Assembly (NCBI RefSeq): GCF_001422365.1
Contig: NZ_LMMT01000001.1
Location: forward strand, 598,820-662,819
DNA length: 64,000 nucleotides
Source of the DNA: Pseudorhodoferax sp. Leaf265
GTDB taxonomy: Bacteria > Pseudomonadota > Gammaproteobacteria > Burkholderiales > Burkholderiaceae_C
Reading direction: 5' to 3'
The notes under the pieces were generated by a model that had not been told where the DNA came from, did not search any database, and saw nothing but the letters and a program-made list of their open reading frames with translations. Of this stretch, positions 1 through 11,500 are shown in pieces. The position numbers were made by a program, and so were the translations under genes. The number at the start of each line of letters is the position of its first letter. Within the stretch, counting starts at the first letter, position 1.

Positions 1-1487
1 CAGGCCAGCGCGACGGCCTCGGGCCGCAGCGCCGCCTGGTACTCGAACAGGTTCACGAAGGGCAACACCACCTGGTGCCATGCCACGTCCTTGTGCTGGC
101 CCGAGACCACGTGCCAGCGCTCCTCGGGCGGCAGCAGTTCGATGCTGTCGACGCTGCCCCCGGGCGGCGTGGCCATGATGGCCTCGACCAGGTGCCACAG
201 TCGCCGGCCCAGCAGCTCGGTCTCGCCGGCCGAGAAGCAGGCGGCGCTCGCCTCCAGCGCGAGCTCCACGTCCTGGGTCGGGTGGAATTCGCAGACCGTC
301 ACGCCCAGCGGGAACCGGGCCACGCCCGAAAACAGCTGGCGCGACTCGACCAGCTGGGCCGCGCCGAACGACACGGCGTAGTCCTGCCGCTCGAACGAGA
401 GCAGCACATCGAACAGCCCGTCGCGGTTGGCGCGGATCATCTGCAGTTCGCGGCCGAGTTCGCTGATCGGGTAGCGCGGGTGGCGCAGTGCCGCACGCAT
501 GGACGCGCCGACGTTGGCGATCAGTTCGGCCACCGGCATCTGCGGCGTGATCTCGATGCGGATCGGCACCACGCCGACGAACATGCCCAGCGTGTCGGTG
601 TAGCGGCGCCCGCCCCGGTTCAGGCTGGGCACGCCGACGATCACGTCACTGCGCTCGCAGATCCGCGCGAAGTACAGCACCAGCGCGGCCAGCACCAGGT
701 TGAACACGGTCTGGCCCTGCTCCGTCGCATGGCGGCGCAGGCGCTCGTAGTCGGCCCGCGGCACGCGGTGAAAGGCCAGGCTGGCCGGCGGCAGCGTGTC
801 GGGCCGAGCCTGGCTGAAGCGCCGTTCGATCAGCGGCGTGGGCAGCTCCGGAATGCGCTCGCGCCAGTAGCGTGCATCGCGCGCGAAGCCCTCGGAGCTG
901 CGGTAGGCGTTGGACTCGGCGATGAAGGTGCTGTAGTGCGGCACCGACGACATCGGCGGCGGCTCGCCGGCCAGCAGCGCGTTGTGGATCTCGGCCCAGC
1001 GGCGCATGACCTGCGAGGTGCCCCAGCCGTCCATCACCAGGTGGTGGAACTGGATGGTCAGCCCATGCAGCTGGTCCGAGGCGCGCAGCAGCGCGAAGCG
1101 CCAGGGCGAGCGGCCATCCAGCACGAAGGGCTCGGTCATGCGCTGCTGCCACCAGCGGCGCATGGCCTCCTTGGGATCGTCGGCGTCGCTCAGATCCACC
1201 ACCTCCAGCGCCGGCTCCTCGGTCGGCGCCAGCAGGTGCTGGCGGCCGTCGGGCAGCGGCGCCAGGCGCAGGGCTTCGTTCTCGGCGACCAGATGCGCCA
1301 GGGCGCGGCGGAACACCGTCAGATCGAGCAGGCCGACCAGGAAGGCGCCGCCGCCGATGTTCAGGTGGGCGCTGCCAGGCCAGGCGCGCTGGTCCAGCCA
1401 GACCTCGCGCTGGCTCAGGGACAGCGCCAGCCCGTCGTTCAGTTCGCTGCCGGCGCTCGGTTCGACATGGGCTACGGGCGCGTCCAT
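1..1487 (-). CDS. Non-ribosomal peptide synthetase, N-terminal part (condensation domain, start of adenylation domain)
   Basis: Partial gene: the 5' end is here and the rest runs off the left edge of the window. Translating the minus strand from the ATG at 1487 gives 495 open residues. The condensation-domain signature HHLVMDG lies at residues 148-154, where the second His is the catalytic base for peptide-bond formation. The last residues visible (FVNLFEYQAALRPEAVALA) match the start of an adenylation domain, so the order is C-A. A good ribosome site (AGAGGA) sits 8 bases before the ATG. The ATG lies inside the last codons of the upstream phospholipase gene (16-base overlap), which implies co-transcription and translational coupling. 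Starting with a C domain suggests either an elongation protein fed by another synthetase or an acyl-starter module; the product cannot be told from here. Confidence 0.85.
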   Translation of the reverse strand, partial: MDAPVAHVEPSAGSELNDGLALSLSQREVWLDQRAWPGSAHLNIGGGAFLVGLLDLTVFRRALAHLVAENEALRLAPLPDGRQHLLAPTEEPALEVVDLSDADDPKEAMRRWWQQRMTEPFVLDGRSPWRFALLRASDQLHGLTIQFHHLVMDGWGTSQVMRRWAEIHNALLAGEPPPMSSVPHYSTFIAESNAYRSSEGFARDARYWRERIPELPTPLIERRFSQARPDTLPPASLAFHRVPRADYERLRRHATEQGQTVFNLVLAALVLYFARICERSDVIVGVPSLNRGGRRYTDTLGMFVGVVPIRIEITPQMPVAELIANVGASMRAALRHPRYPISELGRELQMIRANRDGLFDVLLSFERQDYAVSFGAAQLVESRQLFSGVARFPLGVTVCEFHPTQDVELALEASAACFSAGETELLGRRLWHLVEAIMATPPGGSVDSIELLPPEERWHVVSGQHKDVAWHQVVLPFVNLFEYQAALRPEAVALA

Positions 1488-3247
1488 TGCGCAATCCTCT
1501 CCACGGCGTAGCGGTAGCCTGCTTCGACGATCTCCGGCGCCCGCTTGTGGTCCATCATGGAATAGTCGGCCACGGGCGGCTCCAGGTAGTGGTCGGCCTG
1601 CGCCACGGTCGCGGCGCGCTTGTGCAGGCCGCCGATGTGGCCGGCCCGGTACAGGATCTCGACGATGCCGGGCTGCGTGGGATTGCGGGCCAGCATGCCC
1701 TTGAGCGCGCTTCGGCGCGACAGCCGGGCCAGATCCTGTGCCACGGCCAGGTCTTCCTGCACGTCGACGTCGATGGCGATGATGGTGCCGTTGCCGCGCC
1801 GCCGTTCCAGCGGGGTGCCCAGGCGCATGCGCATGGCATCCACGGGCACGTTCTCCAGGATGGCGCCGTCCACCAGCAGGTCGCCCTTGTGCAGCACGGG
1901 CGGGAACAGCCCGGCCGGCGAGTTGCTGGCCAGCACGGCCTTCCACAGCGGGCCCGTGTCCTGCACCGTGGTGTGGCCCTTGGACAGGTTGCAGGCGGCA
2001 GCGAAGAACGGCCGCCACAGGCTGTCGACGCTGCGTTCGCCGAACATCTTGCGCAGGTCGCGCTCGACCCGGAAACCTGAGACCAGCGAGATCAGCGGCA
2101 GGGTCAGCCGCTCGCCGCCCGCCGCGAAGGCCTGGGTGTTGCGCACGATCTCGTCCAGCGGCACGTCGCAGGCGTACTGCGCGCCGACCAGCGCGCCCAT
2201 GCTGTTGCCGCCGATCATGTCGATCGGGATGCCGGCCTCGTGCAGCGCACGCAGGATGCCCAGGTGGGCATAGCCGCGGGCGCCGCCGCCGCCCAGCACC
2301 ACGCCGACGGCGGTGCCCGTCAAAAACCGCGCCAACCGGGCGAAGTCCTCGACATGGTCGGTGCGCAGCGGATAGACCCGCTCGCAGGCCCGGCCGGCGA
2401 GCCAGCGCCGGACCTCGTGCGGCGACTGCGCACCGGCGGGATGCATGACCACCAGGTGCTTGCGCTTGAGCGCGTAGCCGGGTTCGCGCGCCAGTTGCTG
2501 CTCCAGTTCGCTGACGGCCAAGCTGCCGTCGGCGCGGGCCACGTAGATCACCTGGTCCGCCTGGCGGAAGGCGCGGCGCGTCCACTCCGTGGCCTGGGTT
2601 TCGGCCTCGTAGACCAAGTGGTCGAACTGCTCGTCCAGCGCGTCGCCCGGGCTCTCTGCCTGGGCGACGCCCGTGGGGGGCGGCAGGTGCCGCGCGCGCC
2701 CGGTCTTGGCGAAGGCTGCCGTCAACGCGCGCGCTACGGCGTCGGCCTGCGCATCGAGATGCAGCGGCACCACCACGAAGGACTGCGCGAAGGCCCGGCG
2801 CACCACCTGGGCACCGTGGCGCAAGTGGTTGTAGATGGCCTGCGAGAACACCCGGTTGACGGCCAGCGGCCGCAGTTGGAGCAGGGCCTCGAAATCGCTG
2901 CTGTGCAACACGGCCAGCGTGGAATCGCGCACCGCCGTCACGTCGGCCGTGCGCGGCTGCTGCAGGATCATGCCGGTCTCGCCCACACCTTCGCCCACGC
3001 TGATCTCGTTGTAGAGCAGCAGGCTGCCGTCGGGGTTGGTGCGCGACACCCGCAGGCGGCCGCTCAGCAGGATGAGCATGCTGTCCGAAGGGGCGCCCTC
3101 GCGCAGCACCTGGTGACCGCCAGGCACGTCCTGCCGCACCAGGAAGCGCGCCAGGTCGTGCAGCACCTCTTCGTCCAGCTGGCCGAAGATGCGGCTGCTC
3201 CGCAACACTTGCAATGCGCGCGCCTGAAACTTCTCTGCTGCGACCAT
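1472..3247 (-). CDS. Cyclic-nucleotide-binding domain / patatin-like phospholipase (NTE family)
   Basis: 591 residues. Residues about 15-125 form a cyclic-nucleotide-binding (Crp-like) domain. Residues about 315-500 form a patatin lipase domain with the oxyanion-hole glycines at 319-325, the nucleophile motif GNSMG (Ser349) and the DGA motif with catalytic Asp460. This arrangement is that of bacterial neuropathy-target-esterase-like lysophospholipases, which hydrolyse acyl chains from membrane phospholipids. I chose the ATG at 3247 because AGAGGAAAGGG precedes it at good spacing; an in-frame ATG 96 bases upstream lacks this. The gene overlaps the following peptide synthetase gene by 16 bases. 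A lipid-cleaving enzyme coupled to a peptide synthetase hints at lipopeptide supply or release, which is inference. Confidence 0.88.
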   Translation of the reverse strand: MVAAEKFQARALQVLRSSRIFGQLDEEVLHDLARFLVRQDVPGGHQVLREGAPSDSMLILLSGRLRVSRTNPDGSLLLYNEISVGEGVGETGMILQQPRTADVTAVRDSTLAVLHSSDFEALLQLRPLAVNRVFSQAIYNHLRHGAQVVRRAFAQSFVVVPLHLDAQADAVARALTAAFAKTGRARHLPPPTGVAQAESPGDALDEQFDHLVYEAETQATEWTRRAFRQADQVIYVARADGSLAVSELEQQLAREPGYALKRKHLVVMHPAGAQSPHEVRRWLAGRACERVYPLRTDHVEDFARLARFLTGTAVGVVLGGGGARGYAHLGILRALHEAGIPIDMIGGNSMGALVGAQYACDVPLDEIVRNTQAFAAGGERLTLPLISLVSGFRVERDLRKMFGERSVDSLWRPFFAAACNLSKGHTTVQDTGPLWKAVLASNSPAGLFPPVLHKGDLLVDGAILENVPVDAMRMRLGTPLERRRGNGTIIAIDVDVQEDLAVAQDLARLSRRSALKGMLARNPTQPGIVEILYRAGHIGGLHKRAATVAQADHYLEPPVADYSMMDHKRAPEIVEAGYRYAVERIAQWTRP

Positions 3248-3422
3248 GCGCGGGAACCCTTTCCTCTGCGGAGCGCATGCGAACGGAAGAGATCCCGATC
3301 TGTCGATGCGCCAGTACACACTCCTGCACCCGCGCAGCACCATAACAAATTCGAACGTTCTTTGGCATGAAAAGTGCGCTATTTATCACGCACTTCTCTA
3401 CCGTTACACATGCGCCTGCGCT
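3248..3422. promoter_or_regulatory. Intergenic region: ugpQ 3' end and phospholipase/NRPS promoter
   Basis: 175 bases between ugpQ and the phospholipase gene, both read on the minus strand. It must hold the promoter of the phospholipase-NRPS operon. It is noticeably more AT-rich than the flanking genes, and contains the palindrome GAACGTTC near 3353-3360. No convincing -35/-10 pair stands out. A likely terminator hairpin lies at 3372-3395. Confidence 0.4.
3372..3395 (-). terminator. Candidate intrinsic terminator after ugpQ
   Basis: On the minus strand a perfect 7-bp stem (AAGTGCG / CGCACTT) encloses a 10-base AT-rich loop and is followed directly by TT, giving a four-T run that begins in the stem. 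It lies 28 bases after the ugpQ stop codon. The short T-run makes it a weak terminator; it could also be an operator. Confidence 0.45.
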
Positions 3423-4162
3423 TTAGCGCGACGGGGCGAACAGATCGACGCGGTCGGTGATGACGGTGTGCTCGCCGAGCGCGCGCAAGCGTTGCGCCTC
3501 GGCCTGGTCGTTGACGGTGTAGCTGGCCATCCGCAGCCCCAGCGCCTGTGCCTGCTGCACCAGGCCGTCCGTCCACAGGCTGTGCCGGCAGACGAGCACC
3601 TGGCAGGCCAGGCCTTGCGCCGCCTGCTCCCACCCGGCCGACAACGCATCCAGCAACAGGCCGCGCGGCAACGCCGGCTGGGCGGCCTGGGCCGATTGCA
3701 GTGCATCGACCTCGAACGAGGTCAGCAGCGGCGGCACAAGCTGGCCGGTCCATAGCGCGGCTGCGGCATCGGCCACGGCCGCGCCAGTCGCGGCCGCTGT
3801 GCCTGGCGTGGGCTTGATCTCGATGTTGAGCAGCAGGCCATTGGCCTGGCAGAAGCGCGCGATGCCGGCCAGCGTGGCCAGCGGCTCGCCCGCGTAGGCG
3901 CGCGAATGCCAACCGCCGGCGTCCAGCCGCGAGAGCTCGTCCCAGGGCTTGTCCCCGGCCGTGCCCTGGCCGTTCGTGGTGCGCTCCAGCGTCGCGTCGT
4001 GCAGCAGGAAGGGCACGCCGTCGGCGCTGAGCTTCACATCGCATTCGAACATGCGGTAGCCGTGGGCCGCGCCCAGGCGGAAGGCGGCCAGCGTGTTCTC
4101 GGGCGCCAGCTTGCCGGCACCGCGGTGGGCCACCCAGGCGGGGTACGGCCAGGGCGCGGCAC

Positions 4163-4166
<4 letters not shown>
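3423..4166 (-). CDS. ugpQ: Glycerophosphodiester phosphodiesterase
   Basis: 247 residues from a GTG start that overlaps the ugpC stop codon (GTGA). The enzyme hydrolyses glycerophosphodiesters, the deacylated phospholipid head groups, to glycerol-3-phosphate and an alcohol. The N-terminal [14 protein letters not shown] motif and the following ECDV segment are the metal-binding and catalytic elements of the GDPD TIM-barrel family; [11 protein letters not shown] and EIKP follow in the expected order. There is no signal peptide, so it acts in the cytosol on substrates imported by the adjacent ABC transporter. It is the last gene of the ugp operon. The assignment is firm; which diesters it prefers is not visible. 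Confidence 0.92.
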
Positions 4167-5224
<1,058 letters not shown>

Positions 5225-5234
5225 GTGTGCTTGC

Positions 5235-6086
5235 TTACTTCTCGGTATCGACCAGGCCCTTGACGAACCACTTCTGCATCAGCACCACGACCAGCGCCGG
5301 CGGCAGCATGGCCAGGATGGCCGTGGCCATGATGATGTTCCAGTCGGTGGCCGCGTCGCCGCTGGCGATCATGCGCTTGATGCCGATGACGATGGGGTAC
5401 ATGTCTTCCGTGGTCGTGGCCAGCAGCGGCCACAGGTACTGGTTCCAGCCGTAGATGAACTGGATGACGAACAGCGCCGCGATGGAGGTCTGCGACAGCG
5501 GCACCAGCACATCCTTGAAGAAGCGCATGGGCCCGGCGCCGTCGATGCGCGCGGCCTCCACGAGTTCGTCGGGCACGGTCAGGAAGAACTGGCGGAACAA
5601 GAAGGTCGCCGTGGCCGAGGCGATCAGCGGCACCGTGAGCCCGGCATAGGTGTTCAGCATGTTCAGGTCCGACAGGACCTTGTAGGTGGGCAGGATGCGC
5701 ACCTCCACGGGCAGCATCAGCGTGATGAAGATCATCCAGAAGACGAGCTTCTTGAACGGGAATCGGAAGTAGACGATGGCGAAGGCCGACAGCAGCGAGA
5801 TGGCGATCTTGCCGAGGCTGATGACCAGCGCCGTGACCAGGCTCACCCACATCATGCGGCCGACCGGCGCGGCCGAGCCCTGGGTGGAGCCGGTGCCGGT
5901 GAGGGCCGCCGTGTAGTTCTCCACCATGTGGCTGCCGGGCGTGATCGGCATGGGCACCTGCACGATCTCGTCGCGCGTGTGCGTGGAGGCCACGAAGGCC
6001 AGGTAGATCGGGAAGGCGACGATCAGGATGCCCAGCACCAGGACCAGGTGGGACAACAGCGTCAGAACGGGGCGGCGTTCCACCAT
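5235..6086 (-). CDS. ugpE: Glycerol-3-phosphate ABC transporter, permease subunit
   Basis: 283 residues with six hydrophobic segments, typical of MalG-type inner-membrane permeases. The cytoplasmic EAA loop, which docks on the ATPase, is readable as [20 protein letters not shown]. The first membrane segment begins soon after the N-terminus ([20 protein letters not shown]). Its start comes 1 base after the ugpA stop, a spacing that points to coupled translation. It forms the translocation pore together with UgpA. Confidence 0.92.
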   Translation of the reverse strand: MVERRPVLTLLSHLVLVLGILIVAFPIYLAFVASTHTRDEIVQVPMPITPGSHMVENYTAALTGTGSTQGSAAPVGRMMWVSLVTALVISLGKIAISLLSAFAIVYFRFPFKKLVFWMIFITLMLPVEVRILPTYKVLSDLNMLNTYAGLTVPLIASATATFLFRQFFLTVPDELVEAARIDGAGPMRFFKDVLVPLSQTSIAALFVIQFIYGWNQYLWPLLATTTEDMYPIVIGIKRMIASGDAATDWNIIMATAILAMLPPALVVVLMQKWFVKGLVDTEK

Positions 6087-6087
6087 G

Positions 6088-6969
6088 TCAGTAGTTCACT
6101 TTCTTCTCGACATAGCGGAACTGGATCACCGTCAGCACCACGACGATGGCCATCAGCACCACCGACTGCGCGGCCGAACCGCCCAGGTCCAGCGCCTTGA
6201 AACCGTCGTGCCAGACCTTGTAGACCAGGATGGAGGTGTCGCGGCCGGGGCCGCCTTCGGTCGTCGCGTGCACGATGGCGAAGGTGTCGAAGAAGGCGTA
6301 GACCACGTTGATGACCAGCAGGAAGAACGTGGTGGGCGACAGCAGCGGCAGTTGGATCGACAGGAAGCGGCGCACCGGGCCCGCACCGTCGATGGCGGCG
6401 GCCTCGATCAGCGCCTTGGGGATGGACTGCAGGCCCGCCAGGAAGAACAGGAAGTTGTAGGAGATCTGCTTCCAGACCGCGGCCACCACGATCAGCGTGA
6501 GCGCATGGCCGGAATTGAGCAGGTGGTTCCAGTCGTAGCCCAGGCCGCGCAGCCCATAGGCCACGATGCCGATGCTCGGGGAGAACATGAACACCCACAG
6601 CACGCCGGCCACCGCGGGCGCGACGGCGTAGGGAATGATCAGGAAGGTCTTGTAGACCAGGGCGCCGCGCAGGATGCGGTCGGCAAACACGGCCAGCACC
6701 AGCGACACCGCGATGCCCAGGCCCGCCACCAGCACCGAGAACAGCGCCGTGACCTTGAAGGACTGCAGGTAGGCCTCGTCCTCGAACAGCGCGACGAAGT
6801 TGTCGAATCCGACCCAAGTCGTGGAGGTGCCGAAGGCGTCCTCGCTTTGCAGCGACTGCACGATGGCCTGGCTGGCTGGCCAGAAGAAGAACACCAGCAC
6901 GACTGCCATCTGCGGCGCGACCAGCAGCCAGGGCAGCCATGCCGAGCGGAACAGCACGCGTTTTTCCAT
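6088..6969 (-). CDS. ugpA: Glycerol-3-phosphate ABC transporter, permease subunit
   Basis: 293 residues with a positively charged N-terminus followed by six membrane segments, typical of MalF/UgpA permeases without a large periplasmic loop. The EAA loop ([20 protein letters not shown]) is present near residue 190. It pairs with UgpE in the inner membrane. It is separated from ugpB by 76 bases that contain a strong hairpin, a common way of making more binding protein than permease. Confidence 0.92.
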   Translation of the reverse strand: MEKRVLFRSAWLPWLLVAPQMAVVLVFFFWPASQAIVQSLQSEDAFGTSTTWVGFDNFVALFEDEAYLQSFKVTALFSVLVAGLGIAVSLVLAVFADRILRGALVYKTFLIIPYAVAPAVAGVLWVFMFSPSIGIVAYGLRGLGYDWNHLLNSGHALTLIVVAAVWKQISYNFLFFLAGLQSIPKALIEAAAIDGAGPVRRFLSIQLPLLSPTTFFLLVINVVYAFFDTFAIVHATTEGGPGRDTSILVYKVWHDGFKALDLGGSAAQSVVLMAIVVVLTVIQFRYVEKKVNY

Positions 6970-6994
6970 CTTGTGATCGTCCTGGGCCAGGTTA

Positions 6995-7020
6995 CCGCGG
7001 CGCGCTCCCTGGCGCCGCGG
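6995..7020 (-). promoter_or_regulatory. Hairpin between ugpB and ugpA
   Basis: A perfect 9-bp inverted repeat, CCGCGGCGC at 6995-7003 and its complement at 7012-7020, with an 8-base loop. Every stem pair is G:C. No T-run follows on the minus strand, so it is better read as an mRNA-stabilising or attenuating structure than as a full terminator. In binding-protein transporter operons such structures commonly raise the level of the first gene over the permeases; that role is inferred here. Confidence 0.65.
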
Positions 7021-7045
7021 CGGGCGAGTGTACCGACTGGCGCGC

Positions 7046-8353
7046 TCAGCCCTTGTTGGCCTTCTGGAAGCGCTCGAGCTGCTCGTTGCCGCGCTTGACG
7101 GCGTTGTCCAGCGCCTGCTTGGCGCTTTGCTTGCCGCTCCAGATCTGCTCGGCTTCCTCGTCCACGATGGTGCGGATCTGCAGGAAGTTGCCGAGGCGGA
7201 TGCCGCGCGACTTGTCGGTGGTCTTGCGGATCATCTGCGTGACGGCCACGTCGGTGCCCGGGTTCTGCTTGTAGAAGCCCGACTTCTCGGTCAGCTCGTA
7301 GGCGGCCATGGTGACCGGCAGGTAGCCCGTGCGCTTGTGGCTGGCGGACTGCACTTCGGCGTTGGACAGGAAGCTGAAGAACGCGGCCACACCCTTGTAC
7401 TCGGCTGGCTTCTTGCCGCCGATGGCCCACAGGCTGGCGCCGCCGATCACGGTGTTCTGCGGCGCGCCGGCCACGTCCGGGTAGTAGGGCAGCGCGCCGA
7501 TGCCGTAGGCGAACTTGGCGTCCTTGGCGACGCGGGCGTACAGGCCCGAGGAGCCGGTCATCATCGCGCACTCGCCCGAGGGGAAGGAGGCGTCGGGCGT
7601 GTTGTTGCGACCCTTGTAGACGAACAGACCCTGCTGCGACATGTTGGCCAGGTTCTCGAAGTGGCGCACATGCAGCGGCGAGTTGAACGCCAGGCGCGTG
7701 GCCGTGCCGCCAAAGCCGTTGTTCAGCGTGGCGTACAGCGTGTTGTGCCAGGCCGAGAAGCTCTCCAGTTGCGTCCAGCTGACCCAGCTGGTCGTGAACG
7801 GGCACTTGTGGCCGCTGGCCTTGAGCTTGGCCGCGGCAGCCACGACCTCGGGCCAGGTTGTCGGCGCCTTGTTCGGGTCCAGGCCGGCGGCCTTGAAGGC
7901 GTCCTTGTTGTAATAGAAGATGGTCGTGGAGCTGTTCAGCGGGAAGCTCAGCATCTGGCCGTTGGGCGCCGTGTAGTAGCCGGCGACGGCGGAGATGTAG
8001 GCGCTCTGGTCGAACTTGGCGCCCGACTCCTTCATGATCTCGCCGACCGGCTTGATGACGCCCTTGGAGGCCATCATGGTCGCGGTGCCGACCTCGAACA
8101 CCTGCAGGATGTGCGGCGCATTTCCGGCGCGGAAGGCGGCGACGCCAGCGGTCAGCGTCTCGTCGTACTGGCCCTTGTAGGTGGGGACGACCTTGTACTC
8201 GCTCTGGCTGGCGTTGAACTGCTTGGCCAGGTCGTTGACCCATTCGCCCAGCGGCCCGCTCATCGCGTGCCACCACTGGATCTCGGTCTGGGCCTGGGCC
8301 GGCAGCGCGAACGCGGCGGCGGCCAGCGCCGCCAAGGCAAAGGTCTTCTTCAT
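7046..8353 (-). CDS. ugpB: Glycerol-3-phosphate ABC transporter, periplasmic binding protein
   Basis: 435 residues, the usual size. A classical signal peptide (KK, then an Ala/Leu-rich core ending PAQA, cleavage near residue 21) sends it to the periplasm. The mature protein starts with the EIQWWHAM segment typical of UgpB-like solute-binding proteins and keeps family 1 binding-protein features such as [16 protein letters not shown]. It captures glycerol-3-phosphate and glycerophosphodiesters and delivers them to UgpAE. It is the first gene of the ugp operon, with the promoter in the 188-base gap that also serves the divergent oxidoreductase. Confidence 0.93.
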   Translation of the reverse strand: MKKTFALAALAAAAFALPAQAQTEIQWWHAMSGPLGEWVNDLAKQFNASQSEYKVVPTYKGQYDETLTAGVAAFRAGNAPHILQVFEVGTATMMASKGVIKPVGEIMKESGAKFDQSAYISAVAGYYTAPNGQMLSFPLNSSTTIFYYNKDAFKAAGLDPNKAPTTWPEVVAAAAKLKASGHKCPFTTSWVSWTQLESFSAWHNTLYATLNNGFGGTATRLAFNSPLHVRHFENLANMSQQGLFVYKGRNNTPDASFPSGECAMMTGSSGLYARVAKDAKFAYGIGALPYYPDVAGAPQNTVIGGASLWAIGGKKPAEYKGVAAFFSFLSNAEVQSASHKRTGYLPVTMAAYELTEKSGFYKQNPGTDVAVTQMIRKTTDKSRGIRLGNFLQIRTIVDEEAEQIWSGKQSAKQALDNAVKRGNEQLERFQKANKG

Positions 8354-8541
8354 GGATGCTCCGGTAAGAAAGAAGGCGGCAGGGTAGTGTCGCCATGTGA
8401 CAGAACGATTTAAGCGCAGTGACTGTCACGCGTGCATGCGGGCTTTCCATGGGCTGAACGGATCGCGGCGTCGATTGTTGCGCTGCGGTAACATCCACCC
8501 CCGCCTGCGCAGGGCCGGCGGGCCCAAGCACGCCTCCCCCG
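8354..8541. promoter_or_regulatory. Divergent promoter region between ugpB and the FAD/Fe-S oxidoreductase
   Basis: 188 bases between divergent genes. It holds an inverted repeat GTGACAG (8397-8403) / CTGTCAC (8423-8429) and, within it, the short perfect palindrome GTGACTGTCAC (8419-8429). CTGTCAC resembles a single Pho-box half-site, and ugp genes are PhoB-controlled in enterobacteria, but the two copies here are inverted and not the 11-base direct repeat of a true Pho box. No clear -35/-10 pair was found. Confidence 0.4.
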
Positions 8542-11500
8542 ATGAATGCCCCGAACACCCTGAACCAGCTGCTCGCGCCAGCAGAAGACACGCAGCGCCT
8601 GCGCGAGATTCCCTACAACTACACCTCGTTCTCCGACCGCGAGATCGTCGTGCGGCTGCTGGGCGCGCGCGCCTGGGAGCTGGTGCAGACCCTGCGCGCC
8701 GAGCGCCGCACGGGCCGCTCCGCCCGCATGCTGTACGAGGTGCTGGGCGACATCTGGGTGGTGCAGCGCAACCCCTACCTGCAGGACGACCTGCTGGACA
8801 ACCCCAAGCGCCGCGCGCTGCTGGTGCAGGCCCTGCAGCACCGGCTGGCTGCGGCCGAGGAACGCCGCACGCCGCAGGCCGACCCCGGCCGCGATGCACT
8901 GGTCGGCGAGCTGCTGGAGGCCGCGCGCCAGGCCGTGGCCCGCTTCGATGCCGATTTCGCCGAGATCGCGGTGCTGCGCAGGCGCGCGCGCCGCACGCTG
9001 CAGCGGCTCACGGCCAAGGACAACATCAAGTTCGACGGCATGTCGCGGGTCTCCCACGTGACGGACGCCACCGATTGGCGCGTGGAGTATCCCTTCGTGG
9101 TGCTGACGCCCGACACCGAGGCCGAGATGGCCGGCATGGTCGCCGCCTGCATTGAGCTGGGCCTGACCATCATCCCGCGCGGCGGCGGCACCGGCTACAC
9201 GGGCGGCGCGATCCCTTTGAGCTGGAAGAGCGCGGTCATCAACACCGAGAAGCTCGAGGCCATGACCGAGGTCGAACTGGTCTCCCTGCCCGGCGTGGAA
9301 CAGCCGGTCGCCACCATCTGGACCGGCGCCGGCGTGGTCACCCAGCGCGTGGCCGATGCGGCCGAGCGCAGCGGCTACGTGTTCGCGGTCGACCCGACCT
9401 CGGCCGAAGCCTCCTGCGTGGGCGGCAACGTGGCCATGAACGCGGGCGGCAAGAAGGCCGTGCTGTGGGGCACGGCGCTGGACAATCTGGCCTCCTGGCG
9501 CATGGTCACGCCGCAGGCGCAGTGGCTGGAAGTCACGCGGCTCAACCACAACCTGGGCAAGATCCACGACGTGGAAGTCGCCAGCTTCCAGCTCGCGTAC
9601 TTCGAGGCCGACGGCAAGACGCCCGTGCGCAGCGAACGCCTGGACATCCCGGGCCGCACCTTCCGCAAGGAAGGCCTGGGCAAGGACGTGACCGACAAGT
9701 TCCTGTCGGGCCTGCCGGGCATCCAGAAGGAAGGCTGCGACGGCCTGATCACGAGCGCGCGCTGGATCGTGCACCGCATGCCGGCCCATACGCGCACGGT
9801 GTGCCTGGAGTTCTTCGGCAACGCCAAGGACGCCGTGCCGTCGATCGTGGAGATCAAGGACTTCATGTTCGCCGAGCAGAAGCGCTCGGGCGTGCTGCTG
9901 GCCGGCCTGGAACACCTGGACGACCGCTACCTGAAGGCCGTGGGCTACGCCACCAAGTCCAAGAGCCATGGCGTGGGCCTGCCCAAGATGGTGCTGTTCG
10001 GCGACATCGCGGGCGACGACGCCGATGCCGTGGCGCGTGTCACCTCCGAGGTGGTGCGCATCGCCAACTCGCGCAGCGGCGAGGGCTTCATCGCCATCAG
10101 CGCCGAGGCGCGCAAGAAGTTCTGGCTGGACCGCAAGCGCACGGCCGCCATCAGCCGCCACACCAACGCCTTCAAGATCAACGAAGACGTGGTGATCCCG
10201 TTGCCGCGCATGGCCGAGTACACCGACGGCATCGAGCGCATCAACATCGAGCTGTCGCTGCGCAACAAGCTCGCGCTGGCCGATGCGCTGATCGATTTCT
10301 TCGGCGCCGGCAAGCTGCCGCTGGGCAAGGAGGACGATGCATCCGAAATCGCCTCGGCCGAGCTGCTGGAAGACCGCGTGGCCCAGGCGCTGGCGCTGCT
10401 GCGCGAGGTGCGCATGCAGTGGCAGGGCTGGCTGCACGATGTCGATGCGCTGTTTCCAGAGCTGCAGGACCACCGCCTGCGCGCGAGCTGGAAGACGCAG
10501 ATCCGCACGCCGCTGCAGACCCTGTTCCCGGGCGCGGCCTTCCGACCGCTGCTGGCCGAGTGCGAGGCGATCCACAAGCGCGTGCTCAAGGGCCGTGTCT
10601 GGGTGGCGCTGCACATGCACGCGGGCGACGGCAACGTGCACACCAACATCCCGGTCAACAGCGACAACTACGAGATGCTGCAGACTGCGCACGAGGCCGT
10701 GGCGCGCATCATGGTGCTGGCGCGTTCGCTGGACGGCGTGATCTCGGGCGAGCACGGCATCGGCATCACCAAGCTGGAGTTTCTGACCGAGGAAGAGGTT
10801 GCGCCGTTTGCCGACTACAAGCGCCGCGTCGACCCCGAGGGCCGCTTCAACAAGGGCAAGCTGCTGCGCGACCCAGCCTTGCCGGCCGACCTGACCAACG
10901 CCTACACCCCCAGCTTCGGGCTCATGGGCCACGAGTCGCTGATCCTGCAGCAGTCCGACATCGGCGCCATCGCCGACAGCGTCAAGGACTGCCTGCGCTG
11001 CGGCAAGTGCAAGCCGGTCTGCGCCACGCACGTGCCGCGCGCCAACCTGCTCTACAGCCCACGCAACAAGATCCTGGCCACCTCGCTGCTGATCGAGGCC
11101 TTCCTCTACGAAGAGCAAACGCGCCGCGGCGTGTCGATCAAGCACTGGGCCGAGTTCGAGGACGTGGCCGACCACTGCACGGTCTGCCACAAGTGTCTGA
11201 CGCCCTGCCCGGTCAAGATCGACTTCGGCGACGTGACCATGCACATGCGCAACCTCTTGCGCAAGATGGGCAAGAAGAGCTTTCGGCCCGGCAACGCGGC
11301 CGCCATGCTGATGCTCAACGCGACCAATCCGCAGACCATCAACCTGATGCGCACGGCCATGGTCGATGTGGGCTTCAAGGCCCAGCGCCTGGCCAGCAAC
11401 GTGCTGCAGGGCCTGGCCAGGAAGCAGACCGCCGCACCGCCGGCCACGGTGGGCACCGCGCCGATCAAGGAGCAGGTGGTCCACTTCGTGAACAAGAAGA

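Noticed and set aside
75-1511. A 478-codon open frame on the plus strand
   Set aside because: The minus strand encodes a clear condensation domain in this stretch; the plus frame is a compositional shadow.
8397-8429. A canonical Pho box
   Set aside because: A Pho box needs direct repeats of CTGTCA about 11 bases apart. Here the two copies are inverted.
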